This document shows, one piece after another, positions 1 through 8,894 of a stretch of 26,464 nt of DNA. The notes under the pieces were generated by a model, which was not told the DNA's origin, searched no databases, and saw only the letters and a list, made by a program, of their open reading frames with translations. The stretch's first letter is position 1, and each line of letters begins with the position of its first letter. Both the position numbers and the translations under genes were made by a program. Origin of the DNA: Irineochytrium annulatum (Eukaryota > Chytridiomycota > Chytridiomycetes > Chytridiales > Chytridiaceae); the NCBI GenBank assembly GCA_027600665.1, contig JADGJL010000293.1:1-26464 (forward strand). The letters are read 5' to 3'.

Positions 1-2377
1 GGGGGCCCCCATGCATGCGGGGTTTGAATGGGAGTTTGAGTGGCCGCCGTGGTTGGCGGGCGGAGGGGCCAAGGTGAAGGCGAGGTTAAACGGTTTTGGG
101 TTGGATGCGCTGGCGGCGTTTAAGATGGAGTCGGGGAGATTCGCCGGAAGGCCAAGGATAGGGTCGACGAGGGAGGAAGGGGAGTAGTATCCGGGGACGA
201 AGCAGGCGTTTCCGAAGTCGGCTAATCGAAGATCGTTTGTCTCACTCAGCTGCAAGTAGCGTTAGCATACAGGGGTGCGTAAGCTATGGGAGACTTGCCA
301 GGCAGTTATGAGGCTTGATATCGTGATGTACAATGCCGAACGAGTGAATGTACTCTACCGCAGCCGCGAGCTGACCCGCCCACCTCGTCCACATCTCCTG
401 CCCAATCCCCAGATCCCGCGAATTCTCAATATAATCCCACATCGTCCCACCGGGCGCATACTCGAGTAAGATCAGCAACCGCGGTGAGCTGTCTAAACCC
501 AACAGCGTGTTCGGCAGCGGCGCCGTCCCCGTCGGGCTTGAGCTAACGGGGCTCGAGCTCGACAAACTCGCCCTCCTGATCTTATTCCGCACAGCAAACG
601 AGTCCACGTCCGTCTCATCCTTTGCGCCGATGAGGCGCACAACGTTTGGATGATTCCCCAGTCGTCGAAGGATAAACAGCTCCGCGAGCCCGACGCTTTG
701 GGCCTCGGGCGTGTTTTGCATCCGTTTGACCGCGCACGTTAGGAACGGGCTCGCGCGCGTCGAGGTCGACGTCGAGGTCGACTGCGTCGGGGTTATGCTT
801 ACCTCGGACGCTGATGACGGTGGTGGCGTGGACGTGGACGTATTCTTGGGCGTGGCCGTCATGGGTGTGATTGTTGAGTCCGACATCGACCCCGACGTTG
901 ACTCCGCCCCGTGCTTCAGCCGATCTCCCGCCAATGACAATGACGCCTTCAAAATCGGATCTACCTCCATCGGCGTTGGCGCCGACGACGGGGAGTCAAC
1001 CACCATCGGATCCAGCGCCTGCCTCAACTCCGCTACCCTCCCCGTCGTCGGTGCCGGTCTCGCTGTAGCCGCACCTGTGCCCGTCCCTCCCGAAAAAGCG
1101 GGGTTTGAAACAGTGTACTGTCCCAAGTATACCTGCGCGTATCGCCCCTCCCCAAGAAAGTTCTTCCGAAGCGGGAGGAAGCTTAAGTTGATGTTGTCGA
1201 ACGCGCTGCCCGGGTTTGTGATGACCGTCAAACCCTTCGCAGCGCCCTTCCCGCTCCCGGCGTCGGTGTTACTATTACTCCCCATGGACGACACCGGCGT
1301 CGACCGTTGCCGCGATAATTTCGGTGCCGGCACCTTTGCCGATGACGACGATGAACTGCCCTCGCTGACGGCGCCATGTGGTGACGTCGGTCTAGACAGC
1401 GGATCCTCAAAGAGCGTGGTACCGACGGGGAGGAGCGAGGGCTTCAGCGGCTGGAGGTTTGCCAGCTTTGAGACGGGGGAGGACGGGCCCGGGTCGTCCA
1501 GGTCCACCCAACTTCTCCGCCCGTGTCCAGACCCTCCGCTGATACTGCTGCCGTGTTGGGAGAAGTCGCTCGGATAGCTGCCACGGCTGGGACTCGCATT
1601 TTTCGTGGTGGACGCGGCAGACATGGCGTAATAATTAGAAGGTGGCGGCATGCTCGGGAGGACGGCGGGGTGGAAGTCGGTCGTGAGGGGTGGTGGGAGC
1701 GGTCGATAAGGTTCGGCGTGCTCAGGCGGCGTATCAACTGACACGGATGAGGTGTTATTTCGAAGTTCCTCCAGCTCCTCGGGCGTCATCTTCAAAGCAG
1801 GCTTTGTCACGACCTGGGGTATATCAAAGATGGAGTTCCGAGATTTCTTAATGACGGGTGTTCCAGTATTCGTCGGAGTTATGGACGGAGAAGGTGTGCT
1901 TATGTGCACAGAGCCGACCGGAGACGGCGCTGAAGAGGCGAATGGGCTGCTGAACAGACTTGCCGTTCGGCTCGTGGCGGTGAATGACGGCGATCCTTGT
2001 GGCAGTTGTTGCGCCGCATACTCTGCAGCAAAGATCGAGTTCTTGCGGCTATTCGCGTTGGACGGTGGGATCTTCTCCCACATGTCGCGCTTCGATCCAT
2101 AGACCGAATACTGCGGCTGTGACGTGGGCCGCAGTTAGCAACAAAACAAACGGTAAGGCGAGCCGATCACCTGCAGTGATGACGACGGCTGAGAGGGATA
2201 CGGAAGACCTGGCGACGCGACGGCGTTCGCCCTGAGGCCGAGGATCTCCAAGTGTGGCGGGTTGTAGGACGGCGAGCCGACCTCCGCCTCGTCAATGTCG
2301 ACAAACCCTCTCCGCGGCGCGCCCTTCCCGGATGAGGAAGCCACCGACGACGACGGCGGATGGTCAAAAGGGAGCAT
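1..2377 (-). CDS. Serine/threonine protein kinase with large insertions (3' end outside window)
   Basis: Probable eukaryotic protein kinase on the minus strand, running off the window at position 1. Proposed exons: 2377-2171, 2116-299 and 249-1 (open). Visible kinase signatures are a glycine loop GEGRYAQVYLG near residues 386-396, the ATP lysine in CAVKR (about K533), HPNVVRLIGA, a hinge-like LLEYAPGGTMWDYI, the catalytic loop HHDIKPHN (about D668) and DFG (about D686). The first ~380 residues are Ser/Pro-rich and disordered-looking. Low-complexity insertions lie between the glycine loop and the lysine, after HPNVVRLIGA, and after DFG. Intron 1 is 2117-2170 (the acceptor could be six bases further on in the same frame). 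Intron 2, 250-298, uses a GC donor, which alone keeps frame into LSETNDLRLADFG. Start chosen at ATG 2377; an in-frame upstream codon at 2470 is possible. Subfamily not recognised; kinase assignment is firm, substrate unknown. Confidence 0.85.
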
Positions 2378-2581
2378 CGCAATCCACGGGTGTTGGGAGG
2401 AGGGGCGGGCCGCCCGGCGTGCGAGGTGCGGGGATCGTGAGTCAAGAGTACGATGGGATTCAAGCCGCACACCAGTATTTCGTCGCGCTGCAACTCCCGT
2501 GACTGTTCCTCTCCTTAGCGCCAGGGCAGGTGAGGAAGGAGGCCCGCGGGGACGAGTATCGCTGATCGGAACAAGAGCGTG

Positions 2582-3225
2582 ATGGATCTCGTTCCTCTGT
2601 GCTCGAAGATCGTGAAGGCTCTCAGCGCCCGGTCTCAGACTATCTCATTCGCGGAGTCTCTGACTGGCGGCGGACTGGCGGCGGAGCTCACAAACGTGCC
2701 AGGATCATCATCAGGTTTGCAAATGCTCAGCATTGCCAGGAAGCTAACCACTATATCGTGTTTTCTTCGACACAAGTCTTTCAAGGCGGCGTTGTAGCAT
2801 ACAGCAACGACGTGAAGCATCGGCTGCTCCACGTTGACCGCAAGATCCTCGATCCGCCCGGGCCCGGCCCGGTATCCCAGGAGGCAGCCAAGGCCATGGC
2901 CGAAGGCGTCCGCTCGGCTTTGAGCACGGAATGGGGCGTTTCCACCACGGGATGGGCAGGGGATGGTACCCAGCGGCAGCGGCCTGCGTCGAACGGGAGC
3001 TTGGCCGCCGTCGTGTCATGCTTGCCGACACCACAGCCATCTATCGATGACCGCTTGTCGGACGCTGGAGATGGGCAAACGAACGGCTTGGTTTTTATAC
3101 ATATTGTGGGGCCTGCAGACGTTAGCATGGGAAGGCGGTTCGTATTTGAAGGGGACCGGTGGCAGAATAGGAATTCTGCCATCGATGAGGCTTTGAAGCT
3201 TATAGCGGAGGTGATAAGCGTCTAA
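2582..3225 (+). CDS. CinA C-terminal domain (PncC-like) protein
   Basis: Two exons, 2582-2714 and 2777-3225, give 193 residues. The intron 2715-2776 has a GT donor, an internal GCTAAC branch site and an AAG acceptor; joining restores VFQGGVVAYSND, a hallmark stretch of the CinA C-terminal domain. Other family matches are AESLTGG (residues 24-30, usually AESCTGG), VSQEAAKAMAEGVR and TTGWAG (101-106). Bacterial relatives deamidate nicotinamide mononucleotide; that activity is inferred here only from family. Odd points: the usual GxAGPxG reads GWAGDG, and about 25 extra residues precede the NGLVFIHI strand. No N-terminal molybdopterin-binding-like CinA domain is present, so it is a stand-alone C-terminal domain as in short PncC proteins. 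The first ATG is 2582. It is divergent from the kinase, sharing a 204-bp upstream region. Confidence 0.85.
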
Positions 3226-3559
3226 GTGGTCTGGGAAAGGTGGGGTGTGGACCAAATCGTTTTCTTCTGTACATTGTATTTATTATTCTCTATTTTTATT
3301 CTGCACAAGTTGTCTGCCCTCCATTCTTAGCAAGAAAGGCACCTTCTCACCGATAAACCGCTCGTAAGCCCACCACGATAGTGGCCAAAGAATACGCTCA
3401 CACTTCTAGAATAATTATAATACCCGTATGTATGTCCACCACAAAAGCCGATGCCTACATCCGTGGATTGTTAGTGTTGGTACCTCCACGAATTCCCTTG
3501 GGTACATATTGTGGACCACATTGTGCGTTGGGCGTAACGACTTCATAGCCCACAGACCC
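3226..3559. other. Intergenic, 334 bp
   Basis: Between the CinA-like gene and the LITAF-like gene, both on the plus strand. The first part is AT-rich (around 3265-3305) and suits a 3' untranslated region and poly(A) signal. An AT-rich stretch AATAATTATAATACCC at about 3410-3425 could serve as a core promoter for the downstream gene. No RNA gene or further coding exon seen. Confidence 0.5.
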
Positions 3560-4173
3560 ATGACAAAGAAGGCCACCCCTGAGCAGCCGCCCGAGGTCCC
3601 GCCGCCGAGCTACCTCCTGGCAACCTCCTCAGCCGGCTCCGAGGCTGATGCATCTGAGATCCACTACCCCGCCGTTCCGACTGCATCGGCCTCCACCCCC
3701 CTGCTGCACAACCAGGCCAGGAGCAGCAGCACCCCTGTCGTTGGCGGGGCGCCGCAAGCCACAATTTATGTGCATGACACGAACGAGCCTGTGATGGTTG
3801 AGGTCTCCGAGTCGGGCATGCTCCTTCTTAACACACGGGAGAGTGTCCTGATGAAGTGCCCGTACGAAAACATCACCGTTGTCACATCCGTCGAGTCCCG
3901 GCCATGTGAGTTTATCCCTGTGGAGTTTGTGATGGGTGCATCTGATATCCTTGTTTCCTTCCAGCATGTTTGGCTTACCTGTCGTCGCTCTTCCTGTGCG
4001 TCATGGGATGCGGTGAGTATTAGTTTTACTTCTTTGGAGTGCTGGATTATGCCTAATCGTGTCTTCCTTTTCCAGGCATCTGTTTCTTCCTCCCCTTCTG
4101 CTCTCCTCGCTGCCAGACGCAAGTTCACCGGTGCCCGTCCTGCCTCCGGGTCTTGGCCATCGTGCCGCCGTGA
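3560..4173 (+). CDS. LITAF-domain-like membrane-anchored zinc protein
   Basis: Three exons, 3560-3905, 3965-4012 and 4076-4173, give 163 residues. Introns 3906-3964 and 4013-4075 both have GTGAGT donors and CAG acceptors. The joined C-terminus reads CPYE (100-103), then VTSVESRPSCLAYLS, a Cys-rich hydrophobic stretch (LFLCVMGCGICFFLPFC, 124-140), CSPRCQ, HRCPSC (149-154) and LRVLAIVPP. This is the order of a LITAF (SIMPLE) domain, in which two CxxC knuckles flank a hydrophobic membrane-inserting segment. The N-terminus is Pro/Ser-rich and carries PPSY (15-18), a PPxY motif that in LITAF relatives recruits Nedd4/Rsp5-type ubiquitin ligases. Family members act at endosome or vacuole membranes. 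The second Cys of the first knuckle is Glu103. ATG 3560 was chosen because it starts the Pro-rich N-terminus; the reading frame continues upstream. Confidence 0.8.
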
Positions 4174-4562
4174 TTGGCAGGCAATGGTTGCCTTGAAAAG
4201 AGACGGGTCGTTGCTTATGAGACGTGGCGATGCGTCATGAGAGGGGCGGATTTGGAGCCATTGACCGACGGATGTCTCTCGAAGGGTAATAGCAGAAAAC
4301 GTGTTGCTCGGGGAGACGGTGTGGTAGTGCATTTGTTTCCAGGTTGCATATCCTTGTTTTGGTTGCAGTGTTGTATGCCTAGTATATTCGATAGCAAAAC
4401 CTCGTAAGAGATCTTTATGTCATAAGCCATTGGCGTGAACTGATTAGGTTTTGTTGAATTGGGAAATGAGGACTACTTCAACATGAAGTCAGCGCGTGCA
4501 ATTGCGCCAAGATAACATTTCTAACTTGAGCACCGAGGGACATCCACTGCAAAATCAGTCTA
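4174..4562. other. Intergenic between convergent genes, 389 bp
   Basis: Lies between the 3' ends of the plus-strand LITAF-like gene and the minus-strand BFR2 gene. It should hold both 3' untranslated regions. Reading frames here lack splice or domain support, and I see no RNA gene or repeat. Confidence 0.5.
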
Positions 4563-6150
4563 TTATGTATTCTTGTTCCCGAATAAATTATTGAAGAGCT
4601 CCCCTGCAAGCTCCTCATCCCATCGCATCCGAGGCTCCGGCGCCATAAAGCTCAGCAGCTTCTCGTGCGGCTGATATCGCAGCCTCCTTCCCTTGGACGC
4701 ACGTGGGTCCACGTTTTTTTTCTTCTTTTGCTTCTCCTGCAGCTGCTTCAATTCCACCCACTTCATCCCCAGCATTAACGGATCATCTAAACCAAACCCA
4801 AGGTTAGACCACATAAATAAATGGAGTATATTTGCCAAAAAAAAATACGCACCAACGTCCCGCATCCGCGATTCCACCAGCTCTTTCAACAATTGGGAGT
4901 AGAAATCGCCGTCATCGAATATCTGCGAATCGTATGCCGAGAGATGCGCATCCGTCACACCGTCCTTTACGGCGTTCTCCGACGGCAGTTGTCCAAAAGT
5001 CGCACTCGGCTTGCTCCCCAAATCTCTCCTTAGCCGCGTGCGCTTCAAGAGCCGCTCCCGGTCACTGAGAATCAGCTTCACCTGGCTCAAAACGCTCGTG
5101 TTGATGGCCTTGAACTTCTTTCGGTCTACTGACGCACCGCTCGCGGCGAGGATAAGCTTTGAATTCCACCGCTCGATTGTCTGATCCCGGAAGCGCTTAA
5201 AGCTGTCGTCCAGCGCGGTCGCATACTTCCACGCGTGCTCGACTGATGCCGAAAGGTCGTCGTCAAAGGTGACGGGCGCCTTCCTCTTCAACGGCTTGAC
5301 CACATCCGCGGCCGCCTCACCCTTTGCGAGCGTGACGGTGACATTCCCGTCGATCATGGTTGAACGTAGCGTGACGAGATCATCTAAAAGGCCCTGCACT
5401 TCCGTCGCCGCGGCGCTGACGGCTTCTCCGAGTTCTGCCGCCTCCTCTTTGCTGACTGCTTCTGACGGCTGCGTGAAATTCCTGAAGCGCTCCGCCGTGG
5501 GGAACCGCGTCACGGCCCCCAGCGCTGGTTGCAACGTTATCCGCGCGCTAACTATGGCGTCCCACATCGACTACAACACGATGGTGAGGACGCTGGAATA
5601 TCAGTCAAAAGCGGTGACATACCATCTGCGCCCGAACGTGCACACCCTTTTCGATGTCGGTCTTCGCATTTATTGAGATCGACTCCACCATCTTCTGCTC
5701 CTCGGCCGTGATCTGCTTCATCTCCGCCTCCAGTTGCGTCCGCGACTCCTCCGCCGCGTCTTCGTCCTCCGCATCCTCTTCATCACCCTCGCCATCCTCT
5801 CCGAAGTCATCTTCGTCACTGTCCCCAATGTCCACACCATTGCCAGCAAAAGATTCCCCATCTTCATCGTCCTCCTCCGCGTCCTCATCGTCGTCAAGCT
5901 CGTCCTCGTCATTCTCCTCAATCACTTCTCGCCTAGCCACCCTCCGGCCAGAGTACTTCGCGTCATCCATCTCGACGCCCAGCTCCTGCCGAATCCTGCC
6001 GGGCCCGACAGCGACATAGTGAGCCTTGGCCGCCTCGCCGGCTTTCTCGCGATCGCGCTCTAGCTGCACGTCATCGACATCGGAGTCATCGACGCCGTCC
6101 TGGAATCCGGAGCCGAGGAGGTAGTCCTCATCGAGATGAGCAGGCCGCAT
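4563..6150 (-). CDS. BFR2: Bfr2/AATF (Che-1) family ribosome biogenesis factor
   Basis: Three exons on the minus strand, 6150-5623, 5570-4853 and 4786-4563, give 489 residues. Introns are 5571-5622 (GTATGT donor, TTGTAG acceptor) and 4787-4852 (66 nt, a multiple of three with no stop). Joining restores family-like KGVHVRAQMSMWDAIVSARI at the first junction. Exon 1 holds a long Asp/Glu run followed by a Glu/Gln-rich helix. The C-terminal half has DDGDFYSQLLKELVESR (about 395-411) and ASKGRRLRYQPHEKLLSF, the two most conserved AATF blocks. In yeast Bfr2 is an essential nucleolar component of the 90S/SSU processome that works with Enp2 and Lcp5 in 18S rRNA maturation. The acidic tract and length (yeast Bfr2 is about 530 residues) fit. 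The start is the first ATG, before MRPAHLDEDY. Confidence 0.9.
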
Positions 6151-6362
6151 TTTTTATCAAGGACTTTTTGACGGGAAGTCGTCAATCGTTCATACAGAAC
6201 ACCCATTCCACAATCTTCAATTGAATAATATATTATAATAACGACACCCGCCCTACGGTCCCATAGGTTCCACGTCAAATCGAAGGCTCTCTACACGACA
6301 AGTGTGCTTGGCGCTGACCTTCCTTCCCCTTACCCCGTCGCCCCGTCTAGCCGAAGACAGAA
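6151..6362. promoter_or_regulatory. Short spacer with AT-rich putative BFR2 promoter
   Basis: A 212-bp spacer between the BFR2 start and the upstream Lunapark stop, both minus strand. An AT-rich run (AATAATATATTATAATAACG on the plus strand, about 6223-6242) lies 70-95 bp upstream of the BFR2 ATG and is the best core promoter candidate. This is a composition-based inference only. Confidence 0.35.
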
Positions 6363-7843
6363 CTACGAAGCCTCCTGTGCACTGTCCTCACCGTCTGCTT
6401 TGCTATCTGTCGACAAATCGGCGGCGGGGGCGACCGGAGCTTCCGCGTCGGCCCCTTCGGCATTACTCCCACCATCAGGAGCCCCGTCCTCGGCAAGAAG
6501 CGGGAATCGTATCGGAGACTCGCCCCTGGCACTTCGCGCGCTGCTCACGCTGAGGCTCCGAGGTTGTGGCGTCGGCGACGGTGGCGGCGAGAATTCCAAC
6601 CCGTGGAACGGTCGTCCACGGTTTGCCCCCTTCATGTTCAAAAAGCCGCACTTCATGCAACGAAAGGCTACAGAAAAAATATGAGCTTCAGTTCGTGTGC
6701 AAGCAACCTTACTTGCTGTCGAATATTCCTCGGGCATAACTAAACCGTTATGTTCGAAACATTCCTGACAAATCAGCGCATACTTCTGCTGCGGCCCCTC
6801 ATCACCGATAATGACGTCAACCACCTTCTCGTACCAGTTCTTCTTGGTCGTTGTAGGAGTTACGAAGCCTTGAACATCGTTAGAGCCAACGTGGCCCACT
6901 CTGAATCATCCAATACCTGGCGTCACCGCGGAGCGTGCGGGGTGGAAAGGTGTCCCAACCTCGGGCGACGTCGGATGCGGGTTCTCTACTCTCACTTTCG
7001 GCATATGAGGATCCTGGCCAGGACTGAATGCCGCCGCCGATGGAATTGCAGGCATGCTAACGTTCCGCTGGCGCATGGTGGCACCTAACAACCAAACTCA
7101 GGAAAGAGGCTAAAACACGCAACAACTCACTGTTGGGTGATAGATTGGGCGGAAGGGCCAGTCCATGGGGCGGGTTGGCTTTCTACTAACATCAGAATAG
7201 CCGTGTCGATCGGCAACCTTACATTCGGCTCTCCTTTTGACGGGCTTTCGTAACGTTCGATGAGACCTTTTGTCGTGTAGTATCCACTTTTCTTCTTAAG
7301 CTCTTCGACCTAAAGCACGTTAACGAGATCCCATTAGAACTCAAAAACCTTATTTTTCTGCTCAGCTCTTAGCTTCGCAAGCAGTTGCTCTGTTGAACTT
7401 TATTAAAAGAGCCAAAGCACACAACAACCAACCTTCAGCTCGTCGCTTTGCCCGAAACAGCAGCGATATCGCCTTCCGAGCGTAATATATGCTTCAGATT
7501 GGTCAAATACAACGAACGACATCGTCAAGGCCTCACAGGAAGGGGGTCACGAGGACAGGGACCGTTTTAATCAGCCACAGGTCTATGGGGTCGTCCTTTG
7601 GGCTGAACACCGTGAAGTAAGAGGCCACTCCTATGAGGTATGCCGGTATCGTGTAGTAAAGCCATGAGACCAGCACGTATCGCTCCCGCACTTTGATGTC
7701 GGCCAGCAAAACCTCCTGCTTCCCTATCCTCTCATCCAGTTCCGACAAGATCTTCTCGAAATTCTCATCCTGGAAGCCCTTGTTAGCACCGTCGCTGCAG
7801 ACCACGGACGGCATACCTTTCGCCAGAGCCACCGTAGCGACAT
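6363..7843 (-). CDS. LNP1: Lunapark family ER junction protein
   Basis: Nine exons on the minus strand: 7843-7817, 7769-7537, 7491-7433, 7389-7349, 7309-7223, 7182-7131, 7084-6917, 6868-6713 and 6667-6363, giving 375 residues. The product starts MSLRWLWRK, then has a coiled segment (10-38), two hydrophobic segments (about 41-65 and 73-99), a second charged coiled coil, and KKSGYYTTKGLIERYE. The C-terminal zinc ribbon has C256xxC259 and C278xxC281, preceded by KNWYEKVVDVIIGDE. This is the Lunapark layout: a hairpin in the ER membrane with both ends cytosolic, and a zinc finger that stabilises three-way junctions. The last ~90 residues are an Ala/Ser/Pro-rich tail. Introns are only 39-48 nt. 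There is no Gly2, so no N-myristoylation site as in animal Lunapark. Intron 1 could end 9 nt earlier (38 nt), adding GFQ. Confidence 0.88.
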
Positions 7844-8894
7844 GACTTCAGGCCCGATTGTCTCGTACCAGTGGCTGCCCTTGAATGCAGCCTTTGCAGT
7901 GCGGTGGCGTCTTTATACTCAAATCTGCCTCTCGTTTCAATACATATTATTTTTCCAGTATTACCATCATGCTGCAAACTCTCACCTCGCGACCGGACTT
8001 AGGTCTACGAGAATGAACCGTTCGTGCAAAACTAACGAAGCTCATCGAGCGTACGCCTTAATCCCCAATGACGAATCCGGGCGAAGCAAGTAAGAGGCGG
8101 ACAATGACGGACGACACCATTGCTGTGCAAGGAGGCCACGACGCGTGTGAGATGCGGAGCGCGCCGGGTAAACGCGGACGGTAACACACCGCCAATCCAC
8201 GCGCGCCCGTAGGCCCCGCCCGGGCCGGGTTCAGGAGTATCGACGTATGGCCCAAGGACATGGAGGGGGCTGGGGAGCCAGGATAATGAATGCATAGTAT
8301 TAATAGATCGATTCTCTCCTGAACTCCAGCCCGTACATGCTGGAACAAGTGGACGCTGAAGTGGTAGCCAACCCGGGCGTGCTTTATCAAATAAGCGTAG
8401 TCTGAGGCGTACATGCTAGCGTAGGCTCGTGGTTATACTTCAGCACCGACGCTCGACCGATAGCTCTGTATAAGTATTTTGTCACGTCATTGGCCGTGAT
8501 CGGGTGGAGTAATCTCCTCTTGCACGTCGGTGCCCGGATAGTATTATTCACATGAACTCCAAGAATAACCACATCTTCGATCAGTGCGTCCATCCACCCC
8601 CGGCGCCGTGATCTTTACGTGTTTATCGCGTCCTTTTGCACGCCTCAGCTCATTTACGTCGAAAGACCCTCGCTGTTCTGCAGCAGATGGGACCGACGCC
8701 AGCTGGGCCACCGCAGGATTGCGAAGAAGTATTTTTAATTACCCGGCGTCAACAAGCGTAATTGAATATACCACCGCAACACGCAATGCAACAAGGATAA
8801 TGCGTAAGTAAATTCAGCCGCAAACGATTCAAGTATAAAGCCGACCTTGCGCCTGCCCACGGCTGAGGCTGCACCACCGACGGCGATCAACATC
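7844..8894. other. Intergenic between divergent genes, about 1.05 kb
   Basis: Lies between the starts of Lunapark (minus) and the F-box gene (plus). Several short reading frames occur on both strands but none shows codon structure, splice sites or motifs I recognise. The segment should contain both promoters. I looked for a tRNA-like cloverleaf and did not find one. Confidence 0.45.
8834..8840 (+). promoter_or_regulatory. TATA-like element upstream of the F-box gene
   Basis: TATAAAG lies 54 bp before the F-box ATG at 8895, the right spacing for a TATA box with a short 5' leader. Supported by sequence and position only. Confidence 0.4.

Noticed and set aside
1..10. GGGGGCCCCC palindrome at the window start
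   Set aside because: It lies in kinase coding sequence (Gly/Ala/Pro codons), and a 10-bp GC palindrome is unremarkable in this composition.
711..1577. Plus-strand open frame of 288 codons opposite the kinase gene
   Set aside because: It is antisense to the exon carrying the kinase motifs and results from GC-rich codon bias; no domain of its own.
8032..8593. Short minus-strand frames in the Lunapark/F-box intergenic region
   Set aside because: No ATG-anchored, splice-supported or motif-bearing protein; composition does not resemble the neighbouring coding exons.
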